Source of the DNA: JBCCFW01 sp039029535
GTDB taxonomy: Bacteria; Acidobacteriota; JBCCFW01
Assembly: GCA_039029535.1 (NCBI GenBank)
Contig: JBCCFW010000073.1
Coordinates: 1-34,288 of the forward strand
Length of the DNA stretch: 34,288 nucleotides
Direction of reading: 5' to 3'
Shown here: positions 23,858-30,491 of the stretch, piece after piece
How the letters are laid out: each line of letters opens with the position of its first letter
Numbering within the stretch: position 1 is the first letter of the stretch
Program-made: the position numbers and the translations under genes
Notes under the pieces: model-generated
What the model saw: only the letters and a program-made list of their open reading frames with translations
Database searches by the model: none
What the model was told of the DNA's origin: nothing

Positions 23858-26296
23858 ATGGCGATCCGCATCGTCTCCAGTGACGAGGTCCGCGAGCTCG
23901 GCGAGGACGCCCTGCCGCTGTCGATCACGCGAGACGGTGAGCTGCTCGACGCCACGAGCGCTGCACCGGCCGAGCCGATCGCCCGTCTCGACGTCGCCCC
24001 CCGTGCCGACGGCACGCCCGGTTTCTTCGTCCAACCTGGCGATGATGCGCGGGTCCTGCTTCATGGTCGCGCGATCACCGAGACGACCTGGCTCGACGAC
24101 GGCGACGTCCTCGATGTCGGCGGCACCGAGCTGCGCGTGCGGCGACACGCCGACGCCTGGGAGCTCTCCTCCGGCGCGACGGTCACCGACGAGCCCGATG
24201 GCCTGGTCCTCGTCGACGAATCGGACGACCCGATCGTCATCGAAGCCACCGAGCTGACGCTCCGCCCCTTGCCGCAGCGCACGCGGACGAGACGGCGTCC
24301 CGGCGTGGCCGCGGTGCTCGCCGGTGTCGTGCTGCTCGGTCTCGGACTCGCGCTCGCCTTCCTCTTCCTCGCACGCACGGTCACCGTCGAGGTGCTCCCG
24401 AGCCCCGACCGGCTGGCGGTTGAGGGCAACCCGCTCCGGCTGGAGCTCGACGGTCGCCGTCTCCTCTGGCCCGGCTCCTACCGCGTGCAGGCCAGCGCCG
24501 CCGGTCATCACGACCTGGACGTGCCGATCGAGGTCGACGGCCGACGTCAGCAGGTCTTCCGCTTCGAGATGGAGCCCCTGCCGGGTCTCGTCCACGTCGT
24601 CTTCGAGCCCGAACCGGGTGAGGTGCCGATGTCGGTGCAGGTCGATGAAGACGAGAACCGTCCCTTCGACGGCACGCCGCTCGAGCTGACCGCGGGTGAG
24701 CACGCGCTGCTCTTCCTCGTCGAGGGTCACCTGCCCGCCCGCACGACCGTGCTCGTTCGTGGTCGGGGCGAAGAGCAGGAGCATCGCGTCACGCTCGTAC
24801 CCGACGCGGCGCGGCTCAGCGTCGCGAGCGAGCCCTCCGGCGCACGGGTTCGCATCGACGGCACTCCCCTCGGTCGCACGCCGCTGAGCGTCGGGCTCGC
24901 GTCGGGTCGTCACCGACTGGCCGTCTCCAAGAGCGGCTACCTCACCGAGGAGCGGACGATCACCATCGAGCCGGGTCGCGACGTCGACCTCGGCGTCATC
25001 GCCCTGGCTCGGGCACCTGGACAGCTCACGGTCAAGACGACGCCGACCGGTGCTCGCGTGAACGTCGACGGCGCCGACCGCGGCACCGCGCCCATGACGC
25101 TGGAGCTGCCGTCGAACCGCGAGCTGTCGGTGCGAGCCGAGCTGCCGGGGCACGCGCCGGTCTCGCGCCGGCTCCGTCTGGCGCCCGGTGAGCAGCGAGC
25201 ACTCGAGCTCACGCTGTCCCCAACGCTGGGCACGCTCACCTTCGACGTCGCGCCGGCCGACGCCGAGCTGCTCGTCGACGGTGTCTCACGGGGTCGCGTG
25301 CCGGCATCGATGGATCTTCCGACGGTCACGCATCGGATCGAGCTGCGTGCGCCGGGTCATCAGCCCTGGAGCACGACCCTCACGCCCAGCACCGACCGTC
25401 CGCGTCTCGTGAGCGTGAGCCTCGACTCCCTAGCTACCATCCAGGCCCGTCGCACGCCTCCCAAGGTGAAGACCGCGTCGCTGGGCGACATGGTCCTCGT
25501 CGCGCCCGGCGAGTTCCGCATGGGGGCGTCGCGTCGCGAGCCGGGCCGACGCTCCAACGAAGTGCTCCGTCAGGTGCGACTCACCCGTCCCTTCTATCTC
25601 GCGACCACCGAAGTCACCAACGCGCTCTACTCGCAGTTCGATCCCAGCCATCGCTCGGGCTCGCTTCGAGGTCATCCGCTCGACGCCGACGACCAGCCGG
25701 TCGTGCGCGTGAGCTGGGACGCTGCCGCTCGCTTCTGCAACTGGATGAGTCAGCGCGAGGGCCTGCCCTTCGCCTACGTCGAGAGCGGTGGCGAGATGGT
25801 GCCGGTCACGCCGACGACCACCGGCTATCGCCTCCCCACCGAGGCCGAGTGGGAGTGGGCCGCCCGTCATGCCGATGGTGGTCCGGCCCGACGCTACTCG
25901 TGGGGCGACCGCCTGCCGGTGCCTGCCGGTGCAGCCAACCTCGGCGACAGCACGGCGGCACAGCTCTTGCCCCGCGTGCTCGACACCTTCACCGACGGTC
26001 ACCTCGTCACCGCGCCGGTGGGCAGCTTCGCCGCCGACCGACGAGGGCTGCACGACCTCAGCGGCAACGTCGCCGAGTGGGTGCAGGACGTCTACGGCAT
26101 TCCGACCGCCGGTTCCGGCGCCGTCACCGACCCACTGGGCCCAGGGAGTGGCGAGAGCCACGCCATCAAGGGCTCGAGCTGGATGCACGCGACCGTCAGC
26201 CAGCTTCGTCTTTCGTACCGCGATCACGGCCAGGACGGCCGCCCCGACCTGGGCTTCCGTCTCGCCCGCTCCCCCGAACCGGGAGGCTCCTCGTGA
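23858..26296 (+). CDS. Membrane protein: FHA-like N-terminus, TM helix, five PEGA-like domains, FGE-fold domain
   Basis: 812 residues. The cytoplasmic N-terminus (about 1-110) is beta-rich, with a VLLHGR...TWLDDGDVLDVGGTEL stretch like FHA or YscD-type domains; this is a tentative match. A membrane helix spans 147-172. Five tandem PEGA-like domains follow at about 172-238, 241-312, 317-385, 388-452 and 457-525; the last three are clear (for example PSGARVRIDGTPLGRTPLSV). The C-terminal domain (about 544-808) has the sulfatase-modifying-factor (FGE) fold: VAPGEFRMGA, TTEVTNALY, YRLPTEAEWEWAAR, LHDLSGNVAEWV and KGSSW. The two catalytic cysteines expected after GGSW are absent (KGSSWMHATVSQLRLSYR), so it cannot make formylglycine as classic FGE does. 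It more likely binds a ligand or partner outside the inner membrane. The next gene overlaps by 4 bp. Confidence 0.88.
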   Translation: MAIRIVSSDEVRELGEDALPLSITRDGELLDATSAAPAEPIARLDVAPRADGTPGFFVQPGDDARVLLHGRAITETTWLDDGDVLDVGGTELRVRRHADAWELSSGATVTDEPDGLVLVDESDDPIVIEATELTLRPLPQRTRTRRRPGVAAVLAGVVLLGLGLALAFLFLARTVTVEVLPSPDRLAVEGNPLRLELDGRRLLWPGSYRVQASAAGHHDLDVPIEVDGRRQQVFRFEMEPLPGLVHVVFEPEPGEVPMSVQVDEDENRPFDGTPLELTAGEHALLFLVEGHLPARTTVLVRGRGEEQEHRVTLVPDAARLSVASEPSGARVRIDGTPLGRTPLSVGLASGRHRLAVSKSGYLTEERTITIEPGRDVDLGVIALARAPGQLTVKTTPTGARVNVDGADRGTAPMTLELPSNRELSVRAELPGHAPVSRRLRLAPGEQRALELTLSPTLGTLTFDVAPADAELLVDGVSRGRVPASMDLPTVTHRIELRAPGHQPWSTTLTPSTDRPRLVSVSLDSLATIQARRTPPKVKTASLGDMVLVAPGEFRMGASRREPGRRSNEVLRQVRLTRPFYLATTEVTNALYSQFDPSHRSGSLRGHPLDADDQPVVRVSWDAAARFCNWMSQREGLPFAYVESGGEMVPVTPTTTGYRLPTEAEWEWAARHADGGPARRYSWGDRLPVPAGAANLGDSTAAQLLPRVLDTFTDGHLVTAPVGSFAADRRGLHDLSGNVAEWVQDVYGIPTAGSGAVTDPLGPGSGESHAIKGSSWMHATVSQLRLSYRDHGQDGRPDLGFRLARSPEPGGSS

Positions 26297-26457
26297 AGCG
26301 CAAGCTCCTCTTCGTTCTCATCGTCATGTCGGTCCTGGTGGCCAGCCCCGCGGGCATCGCCCAGGACGGCGACGCGTCACCTGGCGCACCGTCGACCTTC
26401 AAGCCGACCACGCGCTTGCCGGCCGACGAAGCCATCGCCTTCCCCGTGGACATCTGA
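26293..26457 (+). CDS. 54-residue exported peptide of the vWA/TolQ operon
   Basis: A small gene that automated calls may miss. The GTG at 26293 overlaps the previous TGA (GTGA), and GGGAGG at 26281-26286 lies 6 nt upstream, an excellent ribosome binding site. Its own stop codon overlaps the ATG of the channel gene (TGATG). The product has a basic start and a signal sequence (KRKLLFVLIVMSVLVASPAGIAQ). About 32 mature residues follow, with no cysteines and the ending LPADEAIAFPVDI. Translational coupling on both sides argues that it is real and made in proportion to its neighbours. It may be an accessory peptide of the TolQ-like channel or of the envelope complex. I know no characterised family for it. 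Confidence 0.75.
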   Translation: MKRKLLFVLIVMSVLVASPAGIAQDGDASPGAPSTFKPTTRLPADEAIAFPVDI

Positions 26458-27251
26458 TGAAGACTCGTGACGACTTTGCCTGGCAGGTGGGAGCGCTGCT
26501 GCTCTCGTTGGTCATCGTGCACTCGATCTACGTGCTGGTCGTGCGACCGCGGGCCGAGCTCGTGCTCGCGCAGCAGGAGGTCCTCCGACAGGAAGATCCG
26601 ACACACGTCGACGAGCGCTCAGTCTGGGTCATCGTGAAGGACTTCGAGCAGGAGGCCTGCTTCGTGCTCTTCCTCTGGGCCCTGGCGATCATGGTGCTCA
26701 AGGGGCTCGGCACGCGTCGCGAGCGGCTCCTCCTCGACGAGGATCTCGTCCCCCTGGCCGAGGGCACCCGCATCCTGCCCGACGACGCTCGGGAGCATGC
26801 CCGCCACGTCGAGGCTCTTCCTCCCGACAAGCAGGAACGCCTGCTCCCGCGTGCCTTGCTGGGAGCGCTGCACCGCTTCACGGCCACCGGCAACATTCAG
26901 GACGTGTCGACCACGGCCCATCAGCACTGCGAGGTCGAGGCCGATCGTCTCGAGTCGGAGCTGTCGATGGTCCGCTACATCGCCTGGGCCATCCCCTCCA
27001 TCGGCTTCCTCGGGACGGTCCGCGGCATCGGCGTCGCGCTCGGCCGAGCGCACGAGGCGGTCGAGGGGAAGATCGGCGGCGTGACCCAGAGCCTGGGCGT
27101 GGCGTTCAACTCGACCTTCGTCGCCTTGATCATCAGCCTCGTGCTCATGTTCTTGCTCCACCAGCTCCAGCTCCGGCAGGAACGACTCATCCTCGACACG
27201 GAGACCTACCTCGACCGTCGTCTCATCCGACATCTCCAGGTGGCGAGCTGA
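26457..27251 (+). CDS. MotA/TolQ/ExbB proton channel family protein
   Basis: 264 residues from the ATG at 26457, overlapping the previous stop codon by 1 bp. Hydrophobic segments lie at about 8-30, 67-84, 173-196 and 214-236. The last two form the family signature: IPSIGFLGTVRGIGVALG (180-196) and LGVAFNSTFVALIISLVLMF (213-232). Thr187 and Thr220 correspond to the threonines that line the proton path in ExbB, TolQ and MotA. These proteins form pentamers that surround a pair of single-helix subunits (ExbD, TolR or MotB) and convert proton flow into movement. No separate ExbD/TolR gene is present. The two vWA proteins encoded downstream have an Asp-bearing N-terminal helix and are the obvious candidates. 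A large cytoplasmic loop lies at about 85-172. Confidence 0.9.
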   Translation: MKTRDDFAWQVGALLLSLVIVHSIYVLVVRPRAELVLAQQEVLRQEDPTHVDERSVWVIVKDFEQEACFVLFLWALAIMVLKGLGTRRERLLLDEDLVPLAEGTRILPDDAREHARHVEALPPDKQERLLPRALLGALHRFTATGNIQDVSTTAHQHCEVEADRLESELSMVRYIAWAIPSIGFLGTVRGIGVALGRAHEAVEGKIGGVTQSLGVAFNSTFVALIISLVLMFLLHQLQLRQERLILDTETYLDRRLIRHLQVAS

Positions 27252-27256
27252 GCACG

Positions 27257-28273
27257 ATGCGCACCGCGGTCCTCGTCCTCGATGACGCCGGCCTGAGCCT
27301 CCTCTGGCCGGACGGCGACACCCTCACAGGAGTGCGGGACGAGCCGGGCTGCGCGCTGTGGACGGGTGACGACGTCGTCGTCGGCTCCGAAGCCGACCGA
27401 CGCTCACGAGAGCTGCCCCGCAACGTCCACGACCGCTACTGGTCGGAGCTCGATGACGGAGCGCTGCCACCGCCGTTCCCGGAGGGCTGGCGGAGCCTCG
27501 AGCTCGCGGGCCGTCAACTCGAGACGCTCGCGCGCTCGCTGCCTGCGGGCACGACCTCGCTCCTGGTCGCCGTGCCTGGCTCGTTCTCGGGTGAGGCGCT
27601 GGGTCGCGTCGCCGGCCTCGTGCGGGCAACGGGTCTCCCCTTGTCCGGCTTCGTCGACGCGGCGGTCGCGGCAACGGCGTGCACGAGCCCCTTGCAGGGA
27701 CGCGTGTTGCACGTCGCGTTGGGTCGTCACGAGACCGTGCTGACCGAAATGGAAGGCGATGAGGACGGCCTCGGTCGTCGTCGTGTCGAGGCCCTGCCCG
27801 AGCTCGGCACGAGCACGATTCAGCGACGTCTGGTCACGACGCTGAGCTCGGAATTCGTGCAACACGCGCGCTTCGATCCGCTGCGCTCGGCGATGACCGA
27901 ACAACGCCTGCACGACCTGGTCCCCCGCCTACTCGGCCCTGCCAGCGAGCGTCCGGCTGAGCTCCGGCTCGACACGGCGGACGGACCGCGGGTCCTCGAG
28001 GTCGACGAGGCCCTCATCGCCCGCGCGCTGTCTCCCCTGACGAGCCGTCTCAGCGCGGCGCTCCGGCGCCGTCTCGACGAAGGGTCGGCGACCCGCGTGC
28101 TGTTGTCGTCCCGCGTCGGCTGGATGGCCGAGCTGACGGGCTTGCCTGGAGACGTCGAGACGACGGTGCTTCCGGATGATGCGGTCGCCACTGGGGCACT
28201 CGCCGCCTCGGACCAGCTCACGGCTGGCGAGCTCGCGCGCCGACTGCGCTGGTCGGTGGAGCCGGTCGCGTGA
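27257..28273 (+). CDS. Hsp70-like actin-fold protein with degenerate phosphate loops
   Basis: 338 residues from the ATG at 27257, 5 bp after the channel gene. The order of motifs is that of the Hsp70/actin ATPase fold. LLVAVPGSFSGEALGRVAGL with GLPLSGFVDAAVAA corresponds to the VPAxF...AGL...EPxAAA region, about 102-137. VLHVALGRHETVL (about 150-162) sits where phosphate loop 2 (DLGGGT) should be. RVLLSSRVGW followed by LPDDAVATGALAA (about 278-316) matches the adenosine motif and the NPDEAVAxGAA helix. The N-terminal phosphate-1 loop (usually DxGTT) is replaced by LDDAGLSLLW, and the key Asp of loop 2 is Ala. Nucleotide hydrolysis is therefore doubtful. There is no substrate-binding domain. 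It is probably a cytoplasmic regulatory or assembly subunit of the operon's complex. The next gene overlaps by 4 bp. Confidence 0.75.
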   Translation: MRTAVLVLDDAGLSLLWPDGDTLTGVRDEPGCALWTGDDVVVGSEADRRSRELPRNVHDRYWSELDDGALPPPFPEGWRSLELAGRQLETLARSLPAGTTSLLVAVPGSFSGEALGRVAGLVRATGLPLSGFVDAAVAATACTSPLQGRVLHVALGRHETVLTEMEGDEDGLGRRRVEALPELGTSTIQRRLVTTLSSEFVQHARFDPLRSAMTEQRLHDLVPRLLGPASERPAELRLDTADGPRVLEVDEALIARALSPLTSRLSAALRRRLDEGSATRVLLSSRVGWMAELTGLPGDVETTVLPDDAVATGALAASDQLTAGELARRLRWSVEPVA

Positions 28274-29358
28274 GCCGGAAGAAGCGACGAGGCGGCGAGG
28301 TCTTCAGCCTCGCGTTCCTCGACGCCATGACCTGTGGTCTCGGCTCGATCATCCTGCTCTACATGATCTTGACCTCCTCAGCCGGCGACGACCGCGACGA
28401 CGGGCTGCTGCGTCGTCGAGCCGAAGCCAAGCTGCTCGAGATCGAGGTGCTCACCGGACACGAGAACCTCGTCGAGCTGCGCAACACGCTCGAAGAAGTG
28501 AAGCGCGAGCGCGTGACGGCGAACGGTCTCTCCACGCGCGTGCTGGAAGAGCTCGAGAGGATCCGCGAGGAGCTCGCGACCTTCGACGAGAGCCGGCTCG
28601 CCCAACGCGAGCATCTCAACAAGCTGCAGACGGACCTCAAGTCACTCGACGAGGACGTCAAGCGGCTCTCGGCCAGTCGGCCGACACCGGAGGTTCCCGG
28701 CAAGAAGGTGCGGGCCTTCGTGGGAGACGGCGACCGTCAGTACCTCACGGGGCTCAAGGTCGGCGGCGATCGCATCCTCATCCTCATCGACGGCTCGGCG
28801 AGCATGCTCGCGGACACCCTGGTCAACGTCTTGCGCTTCCGGAACCTGCCGCCGGAGCGAGCGCGTCGGGCGGACAAGTGGCAGCAGGCCGTGCGCACCG
28901 TCGACTGGTTGCTCACGCAGGTCCCGCCGGGCTCGGAGGTCCAGGTCCACGTCTTCGCCGAGACGGCCGAGCCGGTGCTCCCCGACGTCGGCTGGATCGC
29001 GGGCAACGACGGCGACAAGCTCGACGAGGTGGTCGCTCGGCTCCGGGAGCGCGCGCCGAGCGGGGGCACGAGCCTGCACCACGCCTTCGCGGTGGCCGGC
29101 ACGCTCCGTCCCGACAACGTCATCCTCGTCACCGACGGCCTCCCCACTCAGGGTGCGAACGCACCCCGAGGCCGCACGGTGACCGGCAAGCAGCGGCTCA
29201 AGCACTACGAGAAGGCGCTGAGCCAGCTCCCTCGAGGCGTCCCGATCAACACCATCCTCCTCGCGATGGAGGGCGACCCCATGGCCTCGACCAAGTTCTG
29301 GCAGCTCGCCATTGCCACGCGCGGCTCGTACATGAGCCCGACGAAGGACTGGCCATGA
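28270..29358 (+). CDS. vWA-domain membrane protein 1 with ExbD/TolR-like N-terminal helix
   Basis: 362 residues from the GTG at 28270, overlapping the previous stop codon (GTGA). A basic start is followed by one membrane helix, FSLAFLDAMTCGLGSIILL (12-30), with Asp18 at its start. A charged coiled coil runs from about 45 to 140. A von Willebrand A domain follows at about 165-355 with a full MIDAS: DGSAS (Asp174, Ser176, Ser178), Thr267 in GGTS, and Asp289 in VTDG. It should bind Mg2+ and a protein ligand. With no signal cleavage site and a basic N-terminus, the vWA domain should face the periplasm. The Asp in the helix resembles the proton-carrying Asp of ExbD, TolR and MotB, and the operon supplies a matching TolQ-like channel. 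The next gene overlaps by 4 bp and encodes a related protein. Confidence 0.9.
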   Translation: MSRKKRRGGEVFSLAFLDAMTCGLGSIILLYMILTSSAGDDRDDGLLRRRAEAKLLEIEVLTGHENLVELRNTLEEVKRERVTANGLSTRVLEELERIREELATFDESRLAQREHLNKLQTDLKSLDEDVKRLSASRPTPEVPGKKVRAFVGDGDRQYLTGLKVGGDRILILIDGSASMLADTLVNVLRFRNLPPERARRADKWQQAVRTVDWLLTQVPPGSEVQVHVFAETAEPVLPDVGWIAGNDGDKLDEVVARLRERAPSGGTSLHHAFAVAGTLRPDNVILVTDGLPTQGANAPRGRTVTGKQRLKHYEKALSQLPRGVPINTILLAMEGDPMASTKFWQLAIATRGSYMSPTKDWP

Positions 29359-30359
29359 GACGCCGGGAGCGAAACACCGACGGGTTCAGCCTGTCCTTCC
29401 TCGACTGCATCTGCTGTGGCTTCGGGGCGCTCATCCTCCTGCTCGTGCTGCTCAAGGTCGGCGAGCCGACCGCGCGGGAGGTCTCGCTGCGCGAGGTGGA
29501 GGGCATCATCCAGAAGCTGGAAGAGGAGCTCCACGTCATCCGGGGCGAGTCGGAGATCCTCAATCGCGAGCTGCGCGGGCAGCGCGAGCAGCTCTCGGTC
29601 GAGCAAGTGCTCGTGGCGCGCTTGCGGGGCGATCTCACCCGCATCCAGGGCGAGTTCGCGGCGAGCCAGGAGCTCTCCGAAGTCGCCGACCTGCTCGAAG
29701 GACGTCTGGTGGCTGCTCAGCAGGAGCTCACCGACGAGATGAAGCGTCTCCAACGACAGGCGAAGCCGAAGAAGCGCGACGAGGCGCTGGTCGGTGGCAT
29801 CCCGGTCGACAGCGAGTACGTCATCTTCATCATCGACACCAGCGGGAGCATGAAGTCGAGGGCGTGGCCCCTGGTCGAGGAGAAGATGCGGGAGGTGCTG
29901 CTGGCCTACCCGAAGGTCAAGGGCTTGCAGGTCATGAACGACATGGGCCAGTACATGTTCGGGTACTACGCCGGCAAGTGGATCCCCGACACGCCGGCGC
30001 GTCGCAAGGCGGTGCTCGAGCGTCTGAGGAGCTGGTCGGCGTTCTCCAACAGCAGCCCGGTCGAGGGGGTGACCAAGGCCATCCGGACCTTCGGCTCGGG
30101 AAACAAGCGGATCAGCATCTACGTGTTCGGCGACGAGTTCTCGGGCAGCTCCGCCGACGAGGTCCTGAAGACCATCGACCGCGCCAACAAGCGAGACTCG
30201 CAAGGCCGACGACGCGTGCGCATCCACGCGGTGGGTTTCCCGACGGTGTTCACCGCCGGCGGAAGCGGACACACTGGCGTGCGCTTCGCCCTGCTCATGA
30301 GGGCGCTGTGTTCAGAGAACGATGGCACGTTCGTGGCGCTCAACAGCACTCAGAGCTGA
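29355..30359 (+). CDS. vWA-domain membrane protein 2, diverged paralogue of the preceding gene
   Basis: 334 residues from the ATG at 29355, overlapping the previous stop codon (ATGA). It has the same layout as its neighbour: a basic start, then the helix FSLSFLDCICCGFGALILLL (11-30, Asp17), a coiled coil at about 40-135 and a vWA domain at about 153-330. The MIDAS has DTSGS (Asp161, Ser163, Ser165). The usual Thr is replaced by serines in NSSP, and the third acidic motif is GDEF (Asp260) in place of TDG. The site may bind metal differently. The helix has three cysteines (18, 20, 21), unlike the single one in protein 1. Two non-identical subunits fit the two-subunit core of MotA/TolQ-type motors, so a heterodimer is plausible. 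It is the last gene of the operon; a hairpin follows 35 bp later. Confidence 0.9.
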   Translation: MRRRERNTDGFSLSFLDCICCGFGALILLLVLLKVGEPTAREVSLREVEGIIQKLEEELHVIRGESEILNRELRGQREQLSVEQVLVARLRGDLTRIQGEFAASQELSEVADLLEGRLVAAQQELTDEMKRLQRQAKPKKRDEALVGGIPVDSEYVIFIIDTSGSMKSRAWPLVEEKMREVLLAYPKVKGLQVMNDMGQYMFGYYAGKWIPDTPARRKAVLERLRSWSAFSNSSPVEGVTKAIRTFGSGNKRISIYVFGDEFSGSSADEVLKTIDRANKRDSQGRRRVRIHAVGFPTVFTAGGSGHTGVRFALLMRALCSENDGTFVALNSTQS

Positions 30360-30393
30360 TTCGGGTTCTTCTGCACCGATAGGGACCAGTTTC

Positions 30394-30415
30394 TCGGCGG
30401 CCGACTTGCCGCCGA
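30394..30415 (+). terminator. Hairpin at the end of the vWA/TolQ operon
   Basis: 8-bp perfect stem (tcggcggc at 30394-30401, gccgccga at 30408-30415) with a 6-nt loop, 35 bp after the last stop codon of the operon. No T tract. The rest of the 132-bp gap holds a GC-rich imperfect repeat and the GGAGGGAG ribosome binding site (30480-30487) of the cytochrome gene. No clear promoter is seen. Confidence 0.5.
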
Positions 30416-30491
30416 CCCCACGGTCGCCCATTGTTCCCTAACAGCTTGTTTAGCCGGCCGACCGGCGCCGGCGCTGCATTGGAGGGAGACC

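Noticed and set aside
23828..25153. Minus-strand open frame of 441 codons opposite the PEGA protein gene
   Set aside because: The plus strand encodes recognisable PEGA repeats and a membrane helix; the minus frame is a shadow.
23858..26296. Formylglycine-generating enzyme that matures sulfatases
   Set aside because: The two active-site cysteines are absent and no sulfatase gene is in the window.
26457..30359. Zorya-type anti-phage system (MotA/MotB-like proteins)
   Set aside because: The channel is TolQ-like and lacks a long cytoplasmic tail. There is no OmpA-type peptidoglycan-binding domain, helicase or nuclease. The neighbours are envelope proteins.
30395..30409. Possible second sigma-54 element upstream of the cytochrome gene (CGGCGG, then CGAC, then TTGC)
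   Set aside because: GG/GC spacing fits, but only GGC of the -24 element matches and the site lies inside the operon-end hairpin, so chance is likely.
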